Counted from the stretch's first letter, positions 6,578 to 14,554 are shown. The stretch: DNA of 32,414 bases from Bacteroidota bacterium (GCA_016213435.1 JACRAL010000037.1:83503-115916); one strand, 5' to 3'. The notes: generated by a model from the sequence alone, not told the origin. Translations and numbers: made by a program.

Positions 6578-7606
6578 ATGAAAAAAAAACTTAAAACATT
6601 AGATCAGTACTTAACCCTCTGGATCTTTCTCGCCATGGCAATTGGCGTTGGTTTGGGATATTTTATTCCATCCACAGCCGATTTTATTAATTCATTTTCA
6701 AGCGGAACGACCAATATTCCTTTGGCGATCGGATTAATACTCATGATGTACCCGCCACTGGCAAAAGTGCGCTTCGAAAAAATGGGAGAAGTTTTCCGCG
6801 ACACCAAAATACTCAGCCTTTCATTAGTTCTCAATTGGGTCATCGGTCCCATGCTGATGTTTTTGCTGGCTATTATTTTCCTGAAAAATTATCCTGAGTA
6901 TATGGTCGGGCTTATCCTGATAGGGCTTGCACGCTGTATAGCCATGGTCATCGTGTGGAACGAACTTGCCGAAGGCAACCGCGAATATGCCGCAGGGCTG
7001 GTGGCGCTCAATAGTATTTTCCAGGTATTGTTCTTCAGCGTGTATGCGTATGTATTTGTTTCGCTGCTGCTGCCTATGTTCGGCATGAAAGCCGCAGCGG
7101 TGAATGTAACCATCAGCCAGATTGCAAAAAGTGTGGGTATCTATCTCGGCATTCCCTTTGCCGCAGGCGTCATTAGTCGTTACGGGTTAATAAAACTGAA
7201 AGGCGAAGATTGGTTCGATCGGAAATTTATTCCATTGGTTTCTCCCATCACGCTCATAGCCCTGCTTTTTACCATAGTGGTCATGTTCAGTTTGAAAGGA
7301 CAGCTCATCGTGCAGATACCGATGGATGTGCTGCGCATCGCACTTCCGCTGGTAATTTATTTCGCCATCATGTTCCTGGTAAGTTTCTTTCTTGGCAAAT
7401 CTCTGGGCGCTGATTATTCAAAGAATGCTTCCATTGCTTTCACCGCTGCCGGAAATAATTTTGAACTCGCCATTGCTGTAGCCATCGGTGTTTTCGGAAT
7501 AAATTCCGGACAGGCATTTGCGGGGGTCATCGGTCCTTTGGTAGAAGTGCCCGCTCTCATCATACTGGTGAATGTTGCCTTTTGGCTTAGGAAGAAATAT
7601 TATTAG
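6578..7606 (+). CDS. acr3: Arsenite efflux transporter, ACR3 family
   Basis: A 342-residue inner-membrane arsenite extruder with about ten predicted helices, driven by the membrane gradient. The ACR3 signature is present: [20 protein letters not shown], with the conserved Cys in the fourth helix. Near the end, [17 protein letters not shown] and [11 protein letters not shown] carry the conserved Glu. The N-terminus [21 protein letters not shown] is also family-typical. Codon and base use looks GC-richer than arsR to arsC next door, which hints that this gene joined the cluster separately; this is a visual impression. It faces the minus-strand permease gene across 21 bp with no obvious terminator. 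Confidence 0.95.
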   Translation: MKKKLKTLDQYLTLWIFLAMAIGVGLGYFIPSTADFINSFSSGTTNIPLAIGLILMMYPPLAKVRFEKMGEVFRDTKILSLSLVLNWVIGPMLMFLLAIIFLKNYPEYMVGLILIGLARCIAMVIVWNELAEGNREYAAGLVALNSIFQVLFFSVYAYVFVSLLLPMFGMKAAAVNVTISQIAKSVGIYLGIPFAAGVISRYGLIKLKGEDWFDRKFIPLVSPITLIALLFTIVVMFSLKGQLIVQIPMDVLRIALPLVIYFAIMFLVSFFLGKSLGADYSKNASIAFTAAGNNFELAIAVAIGVFGINSGQAFAGVIGPLVEVPALIILVNVAFWLRKKYY

Positions 7607-7627
7607 GATGTTGTGTGTCATCGTTGT

Positions 7628-8872
7628 TTATAATCTGCGAGTAAAAATCTTCACCGGATACCATGCAGCAAAAAATCCTATCAGTAATACAGTGGCAAAT
7701 ACCATTGCTAAATCCATGGGTATTATTTTTACAGGATAAGAATCCACGACAAATCCTTCGCTGAAGGGAACAAGTTTAAACTTTAGTTGTATCCAGCAAA
7801 TAAGAAGTCCGAGTACAAGTCCGCTCAATGCCCCAGTGAGAGTGATCATTAACCCTTCGCGCATAAATATATTCCGTATCAGATTTTTATCCGCCCCAAG
7901 GAACATTAGCGTTTGAATATCTTTTTTCTTTTCAATAATCAGCATTGTGAGCGAACCGATGACATTAAATGTGGCTATTACAAGGATGAATGCAAGAATT
8001 AGAAATGTCCACCATTTTTCTGAGTTGATAGTTTTGAACAGGACTTCATTTTGCTCGTAGCGGGATTTAATAGCAAAAGAAGGGGAGAGCGGAGGAGTGG
8101 GAGAATCGGAGATTACTCCGCTTCTTAAGATCATTTCGATTTCTCTTTTGATACTCCTTATATCTGTTCCTTGTTTTAATCCTATTTCAATCGCACTTAA
8201 TTCGTTTTTTCTGTTCAGTAATTCTCTCGCCAGAGAAAGAGGGATGAGTGTATAACGATAATCAAAATCATCATTCAACGAAAAGATGCCTGATACGTTA
8301 ACGCTCCGGATAAAAAATGCATCTTCCGGATTCAGGTAAGATTGATTTCCTCTTTTTGGAACATATATCTCCAGCGGGTGCATGAAATCTGAGAGAGAAA
8401 TATTTAATCGTCTTGCAATTCCATATCCGAGAACTGAATAATCAATGCTGTCGTGCTTCAGCATAAATTCTCCTTCGAGAATAACAGTATCAATGCGTGT
8501 CATCTTCACGAAATCATCGCTTACGCCTTTAATAGTGGCGATCACTTGCTTGTCACCATATTTAAGAAGCGCGTTTTCCTGGAGTACTTCCGTGTAGTAG
8601 GCAACGCCATCTATCTTTTTTATTTTCTCAGCGGATAAAGGATCGATCAGAAAAGTTTTTCCTTCCTTAGGTGTGATCTTGATATCGGGATCGAAGGTGT
8701 TATAAAGTCCGAATACTAAATCGGAAATCCCGTTAAAAGCAGAAAGTACAATGACAAGAGCCATCGTTCCGATGCAAACTCCGGCAACAGAAATAAAAGT
8801 GATGATGTTGATCGCATTATGCGACTTCTTGCTTATTAAATATCTTTTTGCTATGAAAAACGATACATTCAT
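7628..8872 (-). CDS. LolC/LolE-like ABC transporter permease (FtsX family)
   Basis: A 414-residue inner-membrane permease. It has an N-terminal helix after MNVSFFIAKRYLISKK (core VAGVCIGTMALVIVLSAFNG), a large periplasmic domain (about 50-280) and three C-terminal helices: WWTFLILAFILVIATFNVIG, a second near GALSGLVLGLLICW, and MVFATVLLIGFFAAWYP. It also has the FtsX-type loop EKKKDIQTLMFLGAD. This is the LolC/E pattern for lipoprotein release to the outer membrane; the ATPase partner is not in the window, so the substrate is inferred. Residues about 254-266 (DSPTPPLSPS) are encoded by an octamer array and look like an added loop before KSRYEQNE. The stop lies close to the acr3 end. Confidence 0.85.
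   Translation of the reverse strand: MNVSFFIAKRYLISKKSHNAINIITFISVAGVCIGTMALVIVLSAFNGISDLVFGLYNTFDPDIKITPKEGKTFLIDPLSAEKIKKIDGVAYYTEVLQENALLKYGDKQVIATIKGVSDDFVKMTRIDTVILEGEFMLKHDSIDYSVLGYGIARRLNISLSDFMHPLEIYVPKRGNQSYLNPEDAFFIRSVNVSGIFSLNDDFDYRYTLIPLSLARELLNRKNELSAIEIGLKQGTDIRSIKREIEMILRSGVISDSPTPPLSPSFAIKSRYEQNEVLFKTINSEKWWTFLILAFILVIATFNVIGSLTMLIIEKKKDIQTLMFLGADKNLIRNIFMREGLMITLTGALSGLVLGLLICWIQLKFKLVPFSEGFVVDSYPVKIIPMDLAMVFATVLLIGFFAAWYPVKIFTRRL
8073..8104. repeat. Degenerate octamer array inside the LolC/E-like gene
   Basis: Four 8-bp units read GCAAAAGA, AGGGGAGA, GCGGAGGA, GTGGGAGA on +. They encode a Pro/Ser-rich segment on the minus strand. The period and purine/pyrimidine bias resemble the array at 11006-11037. 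Confidence 0.5.
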
Positions 8873-8890
8873 TTTTTTATCAATCGGCTC

Positions 8891-8929
8891 GTTTTGTTTA
8901 GTAGAACGAAAAGCAAAACTAAACGAAAA
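8891..8929. promoter_or_regulatory. Inverted repeat upstream of the LolC/E-like gene
   Basis: GTTTTGTTTAGT (8891-8902) and ACTAAACGAAAA (8918-8929) are inverted matches at 10 of 12 positions. They lie 18-57 bases upstream of the minus-strand start codon. It may be a leader hairpin or an operator; function unknown. Confidence 0.35.
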
Positions 8930-8959
8930 TACATCAATCCGCGGTAATTAATTTTACAT

Positions 8960-8967
8960 TATCTTTG
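8960..8967 (+). promoter_or_regulatory. Possible -7 box (TATCTTTG) before the exported protein gene
   Basis: An exact TAnnTTTG match, 22 bases before the ATG at 8990. No clear -33 element is seen. This is the only good promoter candidate in the divergent gap. Confidence 0.35.
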
Positions 8968-8989
8968 ACGACATTGTTGGAAATTGCTC

Positions 8990-9673
8990 ATGGGAATTGA
9001 ACAACAAATATATTTCAACTTGAAAAAAATACTACTCTCCTTCTTTTATTTTGCGGTATTATCTTCTTCAGTGGCGCAGGTAACAACTAATACTCCTGTT
9101 CAGAAAAAAGCCACCAAACTCCATTACGATGAATTCTGGATCACCGGAGGAATAGGAGCCGGAGCAGTGGTAAGTACCAACATTGTAAACTCGGGTGCTG
9201 TGTTTCCGGTCCGTACAGAATTTCTTTGGCAGAGAAGGCATAGAAGGTTAGGCGTAGGTTTCGGGAAAGAGTTGGAAGTTACCCCTGAGCAATTGTTTAA
9301 TCTAGTTTTGGGTAAGAAACCGGGCATTTCCAAATTATATTTTGTTTATGAACAATATGTTTTCAGGAACTTCCCTATTAACTTAGGGTTTAGTTCTCAC
9401 TTGGGATTTTTTGGTACAAACGATACTACAAATTCAAAAGGCGGATTATTTGGAAATATTGGTTTCCCGGTTGAATTGGGTATCCGTCCGTTTTATTTGT
9501 TTGTCAGGCCGGATATTGAGTATCAATCATGGAGTGGATTTCACAAGCAGATACAGGCAACTGCTACTGTTGGAATGAAATTGAAATTCTTATCCAAAGA
9601 GGAAAAAGACCGAAGGGCAGCAGTGAAAGCGGCACGCAAAAAACATAGAGCACTAAGGCATAAACACAAATAA
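8990..9673 (+). CDS. Exported protein of unknown function, possible outer-membrane barrel
   Basis: Not recognised. From ATG 8990 the product has 227 residues. The signal peptide core is LLSFFYFAVLSSSVAQ, with cleavage likely after the Gln-preceding Ala. An upstream TTG (8984) and a downstream TTG just before the KK of the signal peptide are alternative starts. The mature region is rich in short alternating strands with Gly and aromatic residues (FWITGGIGAGAVV, LYFVYEQYVF, LGFSSHLGFFG, LFVRPDIEYQSW), as in small outer-membrane barrels. An unusual basic tail follows: KEEKDRRAAVKAARKKHRA and a His/Lys-rich end, about 28 residues. The next exported protein starts 12 bp later, so the two may be co-expressed. 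Confidence 0.65.
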   Translation: MGIEQQIYFNLKKILLSFFYFAVLSSSVAQVTTNTPVQKKATKLHYDEFWITGGIGAGAVVSTNIVNSGAVFPVRTEFLWQRRHRRLGVGFGKELEVTPEQLFNLVLGKKPGISKLYFVYEQYVFRNFPINLGFSSHLGFFGTNDTTNSKGGLFGNIGFPVELGIRPFYLFVRPDIEYQSWSGFHKQIQATATVGMKLKFLSKEEKDRRAAVKAARKKHRALRHKHK

Positions 9674-9684
9674 AAAATATATAC

Positions 9685-10299
9685 GTGAAAAATTTAATAA
9701 TAGCAACTGTCATCTTAGTTTATTTTAACATTGGGTATGGTCAAAATAAATTTTATTCGTATTCTCCATCCGGTAAGAATATTTCTGACAAGCCTCTTTT
9801 CTTTAATGTGGATTCTGTTCTTACCCTGACGAACTATAAAGTCACGGATTGTACCTATTCTGTTATTGATGATAAACTTGCAAATTACGACTTGGATGTG
9901 TTGGGGGAAACGCATCGCGAATCATTTATTCAAGGAATAGATCATACATTTATCAGAGACATAGGTGTTTTAGTAACTGATAATATAAATAAGGATATTG
10001 ATACTGTAATATTAAAACTGAGGGCATTTGTGTATAAAGATTCAGCGGAAGCACGTAAAGTGTTTTATCATTTGAATGGAAAGACATTATCGGCAATCAC
10101 TGTGCCTGATTATAGAATCATTTATAAAGTAGAAAATAAAATATACTTTATCTCATTGAAGGAATATGACCCGGAGTTGAAAAATGAACTTTCTAAAATA
10201 ATCAATCCTCTGTATGATGCTTTAATAGCAAGAAAGAATAACTTGTATTTGTTATTTCATTATGATAGGAGGATGAAAACAAATGCTGACAGTAAATAG
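9685..10299 (+). CDS. Exported protein of unknown function
   Basis: Not recognised. It starts at GTG 9685 and has 204 residues. The signal peptide IIATVILVYFNIGYGQ suggests cleavage near residue 19-20 and export to the periplasm. The mature part is mixed alpha/beta with no obvious catalytic motif, repeats or further membrane segments. It contains VLGETHRESFIQGIDHTFI and a closing helix-rich region ENKIYFISLKEYDPELKNEL. It lies 12 bp after another exported unknown, and a 47-bp gap separates it from the convergent methyltransferase gene. The reading frame shows normal codon use for the region, so it is probably a real gene. Confidence 0.6.
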   Translation: MKNLIIATVILVYFNIGYGQNKFYSYSPSGKNISDKPLFFNVDSVLTLTNYKVTDCTYSVIDDKLANYDLDVLGETHRESFIQGIDHTFIRDIGVLVTDNINKDIDTVILKLRAFVYKDSAEARKVFYHLNGKTLSAITVPDYRIIYKVENKIYFISLKEYDPELKNELSKIINPLYDALIARKNNLYLLFHYDRRMKTNADSK

Positions 10300-10346
10300 A
10301 ATGTTATTTCTGTTTATTCTCTACTAGAAAAAATCTCTCATCCAAA

Positions 10347-11168
10347 TTACTTCCGCGCTTTTACGATCAAACCTGTTCCTGTTTTATGACTTGTGTTTGT
10401 GTCGAGATAATTCAGGATGAAGGAAATCGGATAAGTAATAACATAGTAGAATGGAAGAAGGATGAAAAACAATTTTGAAGTGCTCAGTATCTGCATAGGG
10501 TATTTCATTGATAATCTCCATGAAATTTTTCCCGGAGTTCCATAAACGTAACGCGGTTCTACCTTTGAAAAGCCTGCCAGCTTAAGCTTGTCTTCAATCT
10601 CTTTAATGTTATAACCATCGCGCACATGCTCTCCGATGAATGACCCCTCGTGTTCTTCGTGCACATCGCTTCCCCCCTGATCGGAGGGGGTAGAGATGAG
10701 AAGCATTCCTCCCTGTTTGAGCGATGCGTGAATGTTTTTGAAGACTTGAACATCTTCAAGAATATGTTCCATCACATCTACGGAAATAGCAAGATCAAAA
10801 CTATCTTCACGAACAAACTTTGTAAGGTCGGCAACTTCAAACTTCACGTTCTTTCTTCCGATTGATTGAAAGAAACTATTGCAATCCTTCACCTGTTCGT
10901 CTTTTACATCCACTGAAAATATTTTTGCATTCGGAAATTTATCCGACATCCAGTAACTGTATTGCCCGAAACCCGCTCCTGCATCCAAAATCGAAAAATT
11001 CTCTCTTTCTCCGTTTCCTCGTTTCCCTGTTTCCCAGATCCGTAACTCCTTATGCACATGCCAGGAACGCAAAAGCAAAAGATCGAGCAAATGATAAAAA
11101 GCCTTCCTTAGAAAAGGAGATTTATTGAAGATGTTTCCAAGCGAGCGTTTAATTGGGTCGTACTCCAT
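10347..11168 (-). CDS. Class I SAM-dependent methyltransferase
   Basis: A 273-residue methyltransferase with the Rossmann core in order: motif I ILDAGAGFGQYSYWMS, strand-2 acid FSVDVKDEQV, a motif II region FEVADLTKF, then DLAISVDVMEHI and LLISTPSDQGGSDVHEEHE. The substrate is unknown; the His/Glu-rich GGSDVHEEHE stretch and a hydrophobic C-terminal segment (FFILLPFYYVITYPISFIL) suggest membrane association, perhaps lipid or glycan methylation. Residues about 45-55 (ETGKRGNGER) come from an octamer array and interrupt the region just before motif I. It is downstream of rbfA on the same strand with a 25-bp gap. Confidence 0.82.
   Translation of the reverse strand: MEYDPIKRSLGNIFNKSPFLRKAFYHLLDLLLLRSWHVHKELRIWETGKRGNGERENFSILDAGAGFGQYSYWMSDKFPNAKIFSVDVKDEQVKDCNSFFQSIGRKNVKFEVADLTKFVREDSFDLAISVDVMEHILEDVQVFKNIHASLKQGGMLLISTPSDQGGSDVHEEHEGSFIGEHVRDGYNIKEIEDKLKLAGFSKVEPRYVYGTPGKISWRLSMKYPMQILSTSKLFFILLPFYYVITYPISFILNYLDTNTSHKTGTGLIVKARK
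11006..11037. repeat. Octamer array inside the methyltransferase gene
   Basis: Four 8-bp units on +: TTTCTCCG, TTTCCTCG, TTTCCCTG, TTTCCCAG. They encode a Gly/Lys/Arg/Glu-rich stretch just before SAM motif I. Confidence 0.7.
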
Positions 11169-11193
11169 TCTGTAATTTTCTGGTTAAGAAAAA

Positions 11194-11616
11194 TTATTCT
11201 TCTTCTTTCTTTTTTCTTTTTGGCTTTGTTTCCAGTTCCTCCTTCGGATATGTTTCCGGTGGAGCAGGGCTGATGGTGATTGTGCTGAATACCTTTTCCA
11301 TCTTATCGGCATAGTCTGCAGATTCATCCACAAAAAAAGCAATTTCAGGAACGATGCGGAGTTGCTTTTTAATTTTTGTTCCGAGAATTCTTCGGATCTC
11401 TTTCGCCTCTTTTCTGATAGCACCCAGCATTTTTTCTTTGTCTTGAACTCCGAACAAGCTTAGGTAGATTTTGGCGAAAGATAGATCCGGACTCATAAAC
11501 ACGTGAGTAACAGAAATTAATCCCGAGCCAAAGGCATTTTTCATTTCCTTCTGGAAAACTGCTGCTACGTCCTTTTGAATGACGCGTGCTACTTTACTTT
11601 GTCGGATGGTCACCAT
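11194..11616 (-). CDS. rbfA: Ribosome-binding factor A
   Basis: RbfA is a KH-fold factor that binds the immature 30S subunit during late 16S maturation and cold adaptation. The 140-residue sequence has SKVARVIQKDVAAVFQKEM at the N-terminus, then LISVTHVFMSPDLSFAKIYL (beta strands) and RRILGTKIKKQLRIVPEIAF before the last helix. The C-terminus is an extended Lys/Glu tail beyond the fold, partly simple-sequence. The ATG at 11614-11616 is well placed: a palindromic leader block ends 7 bases upstream and is shared with the LptF/G-like gene. A methyltransferase follows on the same strand. Identification is firm. Confidence 0.92.
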   Translation of the reverse strand: MVTIRQSKVARVIQKDVAAVFQKEMKNAFGSGLISVTHVFMSPDLSFAKIYLSLFGVQDKEKMLGAIRKEAKEIRRILGTKIKKQLRIVPEIAFFVDESADYADKMEKVFSTITISPAPPETYPKEELETKPKRKKKEEE

Positions 11617-11623
11617 AAATTAA

Positions 11624-11667
11624 CGAAAAACGTCCCGATAGTTATCGGGATTGCGAAAGTACGAAAG
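11624..11667. repeat. Palindromic leader block before rbfA (copy 1)
   Basis: TCCCGATA (11633-11640) and TATCGGGA (11643-11650) form a perfect hairpin with a 2-base loop. The surrounding 44 bases match the block at 21905-21949 in inverse orientation: the first 29 bases are identical and most of the rest match. Read on the gene strand it ends 7 bases before the rbfA ATG. Confidence 0.8.
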
Positions 11668-11777
11668 AAAAGCATTTTATAGTTATCAAAATCCATAGTG
11701 GAAACATAGTGCAATACAACAAAACTTAAATCCGTACGTTTCGGTTTTTTCGTATAAATTCGCTTTTCGAAGATTTG

Positions 11778-13634
11778 ATGAAAAGATTTTTACATATCCT
11801 CAGTTATGTGCGCAATTACATGCGCTATGCTTTCCTGAATGTGGTTTTCAATATTCTCTCAGTAATTTTCTCCCTCTTCTCGTTGACGATGATCGCACCT
11901 TTTCTCAATCTTCTTTTTCTCAAGCAGGCGGATGAATACGCAACTATTCTTGCCAAAGGAGTTCCGGTTCTAAAATTGTCGGTCGATTCTCTTATTGGTA
12001 ATTTCAATTATTATCTCTCGAAAGTGATAATGGAAAACGGAAAATTACATGCGCTTATATTTATTTGCGTGCTCGTGGTCTCTATTATTTTTCTCAAAAA
12101 TGTTTTCCGTTACTTAGGGATGTTTTATATGGCCAATGCGCGTAATGGCGTGGTGATGGACCTGCGCAATGCAATGTATAAAAAAATTCTTGCCCTTCCA
12201 CTCTCTTACTATTCTAATGAGCGCAAAGGAGACCTTATGTCGCGCATGACAACCGATGTGCAGGAAATAGAATGGAGTGTAATGCAATCCATCGAAATGG
12301 TTTTCCGCAATCCAATAAACATCATTATTCTTCTGGGTACGATGATCTACATGAGTCCGGCATTAACTCTGCTTGTGATGATTCTGATTCCTGTTCCGGC
12401 TCTGCTGATCGGTTTGGTGTCAAGCAGTTTGCGCAGAACCTCCGTGAAAGGAAAAACAAGGTTGGGTGTGCTTTTTTCTATCATAGAAGAAACGCTTGGC
12501 GGACTTCGTATCATCAAAGCGTTTAATGCGGAAAGGTTCATGGACAAGAAATTCGTGCAGGAAAATAAATTCTACACGCATACCATGATCCGCATGTACC
12601 GCAAGGTAGATTTGTCCTCTCCTCTGAGCGAATTTCTGGGTGCAGGCGTTCTGATGGCGCTCGTTTATCTTGGTGGAAAAATGGTTTTAGATAACTCGCT
12701 TCCTGCAGCTACTTTCATCACTTACATTGCGGTGTTCTACCAAATTATCGGGCCTTCGAAAGAACTCACGCAGGCATTTTACAGCATCCAGCGCGGACTG
12801 GCTTCGGCAGAGCGTATAGAGAAAATTGTGAAAGCGGAGGAAAGCATTAAAGAAGTTGCTTCGCCAAAAGGTATTTCAACTTTTGAAAAAGAAATTGAAT
12901 TCAAAAATGTTTCCTTCTCCTATACCCGTGGTGATACTGGTTATGTATTAAAGGGTATCAATCTGAAAATAGGAAAAGGAAAAGTTATTGCGCTGGTAGG
13001 ACAATCCGGTTCCGGAAAATCTACATTGGCAGATATGCTTCCCCGCTTTTACGATCCCGACAAAGGCGAGATACTGATAGATGGAATTTCGTTGAAAGAT
13101 TTGAAGATCACTTCCCTCAGAGACCTTATGGGAATCGTAACGCAAGAATCCATTTTGTTTAACGATACAGTTGAAAATAATATCGCATTCGGCATTTCTC
13201 CCATCTCCTCTGGGAGAGGGGCAGGGGGTGAGGTAGAAGCCGCTGCTAAGATTGCCAACGCCCATGACTTTATCCTGCAGATGCCCGAAAAATATCAGAC
13301 AAACATTGGTGACCGTGGCAGTAAACTTTCAGGCGGACAGCGCCAGCGCATCGCCATTGCACGCGCGGTGTTGAAAAATCCTCCGATACTTATTTTAGAT
13401 GAAGCCACTTCAGCTCTCGACAGTGAATCGGAGCGATTGGTGCAGGATGCGTTGAATAATTTAATGAAGAGCAGAACCTCTGTTGTAATTGCTCATCGCC
13501 TCTCTACCATCCAGCACGCAGATGAAATAATTGTTTTGCAAAAAGGCGAAATTGCTGAGCGCGGAACTCACAACGCCCTGCTTGCCAAAGGAGGAGTGTA
13601 TAAGAAGTTGTATGATATGCAGGTATTTGTATAA
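11778..13634 (+). CDS. MsbA-like ABC exporter (membrane and ATPase domains fused)
   Basis: A 618-residue half-transporter of the MsbA/lipid-exporter type, probably flipping lipid A core or another lipid across the inner membrane as a homodimer. ATG 11778 is preferred to the adjoining TTG 11775. Six transmembrane helices occupy about residues 15-310, with LPLSYYSNERKGDLMSRMT as the usual intracellular loop. The nucleotide-binding domain has Walker A GQSGSGKST (about 408), signature LSGGQRQRIAIARA (about 516), Walker B ILILDEATSALD (about 537) and the H-loop IAHRLSTI. Between NNIAFG and AAKIANAHDFI an extra Gly/Ser-rich loop (about 474-487) is encoded by a palindromic element. A TTTTCG-type leader resembling those of rbfA and lptG precedes it. 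Confidence 0.92.
   Translation: MKRFLHILSYVRNYMRYAFLNVVFNILSVIFSLFSLTMIAPFLNLLFLKQADEYATILAKGVPVLKLSVDSLIGNFNYYLSKVIMENGKLHALIFICVLVVSIIFLKNVFRYLGMFYMANARNGVVMDLRNAMYKKILALPLSYYSNERKGDLMSRMTTDVQEIEWSVMQSIEMVFRNPINIIILLGTMIYMSPALTLLVMILIPVPALLIGLVSSSLRRTSVKGKTRLGVLFSIIEETLGGLRIIKAFNAERFMDKKFVQENKFYTHTMIRMYRKVDLSSPLSEFLGAGVLMALVYLGGKMVLDNSLPAATFITYIAVFYQIIGPSKELTQAFYSIQRGLASAERIEKIVKAEESIKEVASPKGISTFEKEIEFKNVSFSYTRGDTGYVLKGINLKIGKGKVIALVGQSGSGKSTLADMLPRFYDPDKGEILIDGISLKDLKITSLRDLMGIVTQESILFNDTVENNIAFGISPISSGRGAGGEVEAAAKIANAHDFILQMPEKYQTNIGDRGSKLSGGQRQRIAIARAVLKNPPILILDEATSALDSESERLVQDALNNLMKSRTSVVIAHRLSTIQHADEIIVLQKGEIAERGTHNALLAKGGVYKKLYDMQVFV
13197..13235. repeat. GC-rich palindromic element inside the MsbA-like gene
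   Basis: CCCATCTCC-type and GGGAGAGGG arms (13200-13221, one mismatch) are followed by the GCAGGGGGTGAGG tail. It encodes SPISSGRGAGGE in a loop between the Q-loop and the signature motif. Confidence 0.75.
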
Positions 13635-13666
13635 TCTGCGAAAAACGAATCTCTACGAATTTGCGA
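13635..13666. repeat. Degenerate octamer array between convergent genes
   Basis: TCTGCGAA, AAACGAAT, CTCTACGA, ATTTGCGA. The array begins right after the msbA stop codon and contributes the last codons and stop of the minus-strand hydrolase (QLANS). Confidence 0.5.
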
Positions 13667-14501
13667 GTTGAATAATTGTTTTTGCAAACTCCTCGGGCTT
13701 ATCCGCATGCACCCAATGCCCCGCATCTTCAATGGTTTTAAATTCTGAGTTGGGGAATATTTTTTTGATCTCAGTTATATCTGAATACAGAATGTAATTT
13801 GATTTTTCTCCGCGTATAAATAGGGTAGGAGTATCAATTTTATTTTTGATGCTGAAAGTTTCTCCGATCTTATCCTGATTTTTTGCAATCACTTTCAAAT
13901 TAAATTTCCATTCCAGAATCTGGCTGTTTCTTCCCTCTCCTTCGGAGAGGGACTGAGGGTGATGCCGGAGAGGGGCAGGAAGTGCGGTCCAGTGTATATT
14001 CTTTAGCAAAAGCTGAATCGTAGCATTGTCATTAATTATTTTTTTTAACTCAGCTTCCACTTCCTTCCTTGATTTCATTTCAGCAAGATTGAGCGTAAGA
14101 AGTTTCTCAATAAAGCCATCCCGATAGCTGTCGGGATGATTTCCGGGATAATCTTTCGGAGCCATGTCCACAACGATTAGTTTTTCCAGTTTCTCAGGAT
14201 ACATCGAAGCAAATTGCATCGCCACCTTTCCGCCCAATGAATGACCCAAAAGAATTTGTTGATTTGTCGATTTGTCGATGTGTAAATCATTCATTAGTTC
14301 CAAAACATCGTTCGCTATTACAGAATACGTCCATTCATCGCTATGGGGCGAACTTCCGTGATTGCGAAGGTCAATTAAATAGACTTCAAAATGTTCAGCA
14401 AGCATTTTCCCAACCGTTGCCCAGTTGTCAGAGAGACCAAATAAACCATGCAGGATGAAAAGGGGTTTTCCTTGACCGAGTTTTCGATAATTCAATCGCA
14501 T
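13653..14501 (-). CDS. Alpha/beta-fold hydrolase (YbfF-like)
   Basis: A 282-residue serine hydrolase. The oxyanion region LFILHGLFGLSDNW is at about 14-27. The nucleophile elbow GHSLGG holds Ser88, and the acid and His are expected at FIRGEKSNYI and DAGHWVHADKPEEF. The pattern VYLIDLRNHGSSPHSDEWTY is typical of YbfF-type esterases; the natural substrate is unknown. Three repeat classes lie within it: an octamer array (about residues 71-82, just before the nucleophile elbow), a CCCGA/TCGGG palindrome (about 121-128) and a large palindromic element (about 176-190). All leave the catalytic elements intact. The purE gene is upstream on the same strand. Confidence 0.88.
   Translation of the reverse strand: MRLNYRKLGQGKPLFILHGLFGLSDNWATVGKMLAEHFEVYLIDLRNHGSSPHSDEWTYSVIANDVLELMNDLHIDKSTNQQILLGHSLGGKVAMQFASMYPEKLEKLIVVDMAPKDYPGNHPDSYRDGFIEKLLTLNLAEMKSRKEVEAELKKIINDNATIQLLLKNIHWTALPAPLRHHPQSLSEGEGRNSQILEWKFNLKVIAKNQDKIGETFSIKNKIDTPTLFIRGEKSNYILYSDITEIKKIFPNSEFKTIEDAGHWVHADKPEEFAKTIIQLANS
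13933..13975. repeat. GC-rich palindromic element inside the hydrolase gene
   Basis: CCCTCTCC (13933-13940) and GGAGAGGG (13944-13951) are perfect arms with a TTC loop. A partial second copy, GGAGAGGGGCAGG, follows at about 13967-13979. It encodes a Pro/His/Ser-rich loop (HHPQSLSEGEG) on the minus strand. Confidence 0.8.
14117..14138. repeat. CATCCCGA/TCGGGATG palindrome inside the hydrolase gene
   Basis: Perfect 8-bp arms (14117-14124 and 14131-14138) around TAGCTG. It is the same core palindrome type as at 11633-11650 and 21923-21940, but here in coding sequence (HPDSYRDG). Confidence 0.7.
14256..14287. repeat. Octamer array inside the hydrolase gene
   Basis: TTGTTGAT, TTGTCGAT, TTGTCGAT, GTGTAAAT. 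It encodes DLHIDKSTNQQ just before the nucleophile-elbow strand. Confidence 0.65.
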
Positions 14502-14520
14502 ATTCGAAGGATGTCTTTAC

Positions 14521-14553
14521 TCCCTCTCCTTCAGGATAGGGCCGGGGTGAGGT
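14521..14553 (+). repeat. GC-rich palindromic element between purE and the hydrolase gene
   Basis: CCCTCTCCT (14522-14530) and AGGATAGGG (14533-14541, one mismatch) are followed by CCGGGGTGAGG. This is an intergenic copy of the family found inside ggt, msbA and the hydrolase. It fills the gap between the purE stop and the hydrolase start. Confidence 0.8.
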
Positions 14554-14554
14554 C

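Noticed and set aside
7607-7627. Terminator between acr3 and the convergent LolC-like gene
   Set aside because: Only 21 bases, with no stem-loop or T tract visible.
10669-10692. GC-rich palindrome (CCCCC ... GGGGG) in the methyltransferase, resembling the inserted elements
   Set aside because: It encodes STPSDQGGSDVH, which looks like a conserved part of this methyltransferase type rather than an added loop, and the arms are imperfect with no GGGGTGAGG tail.
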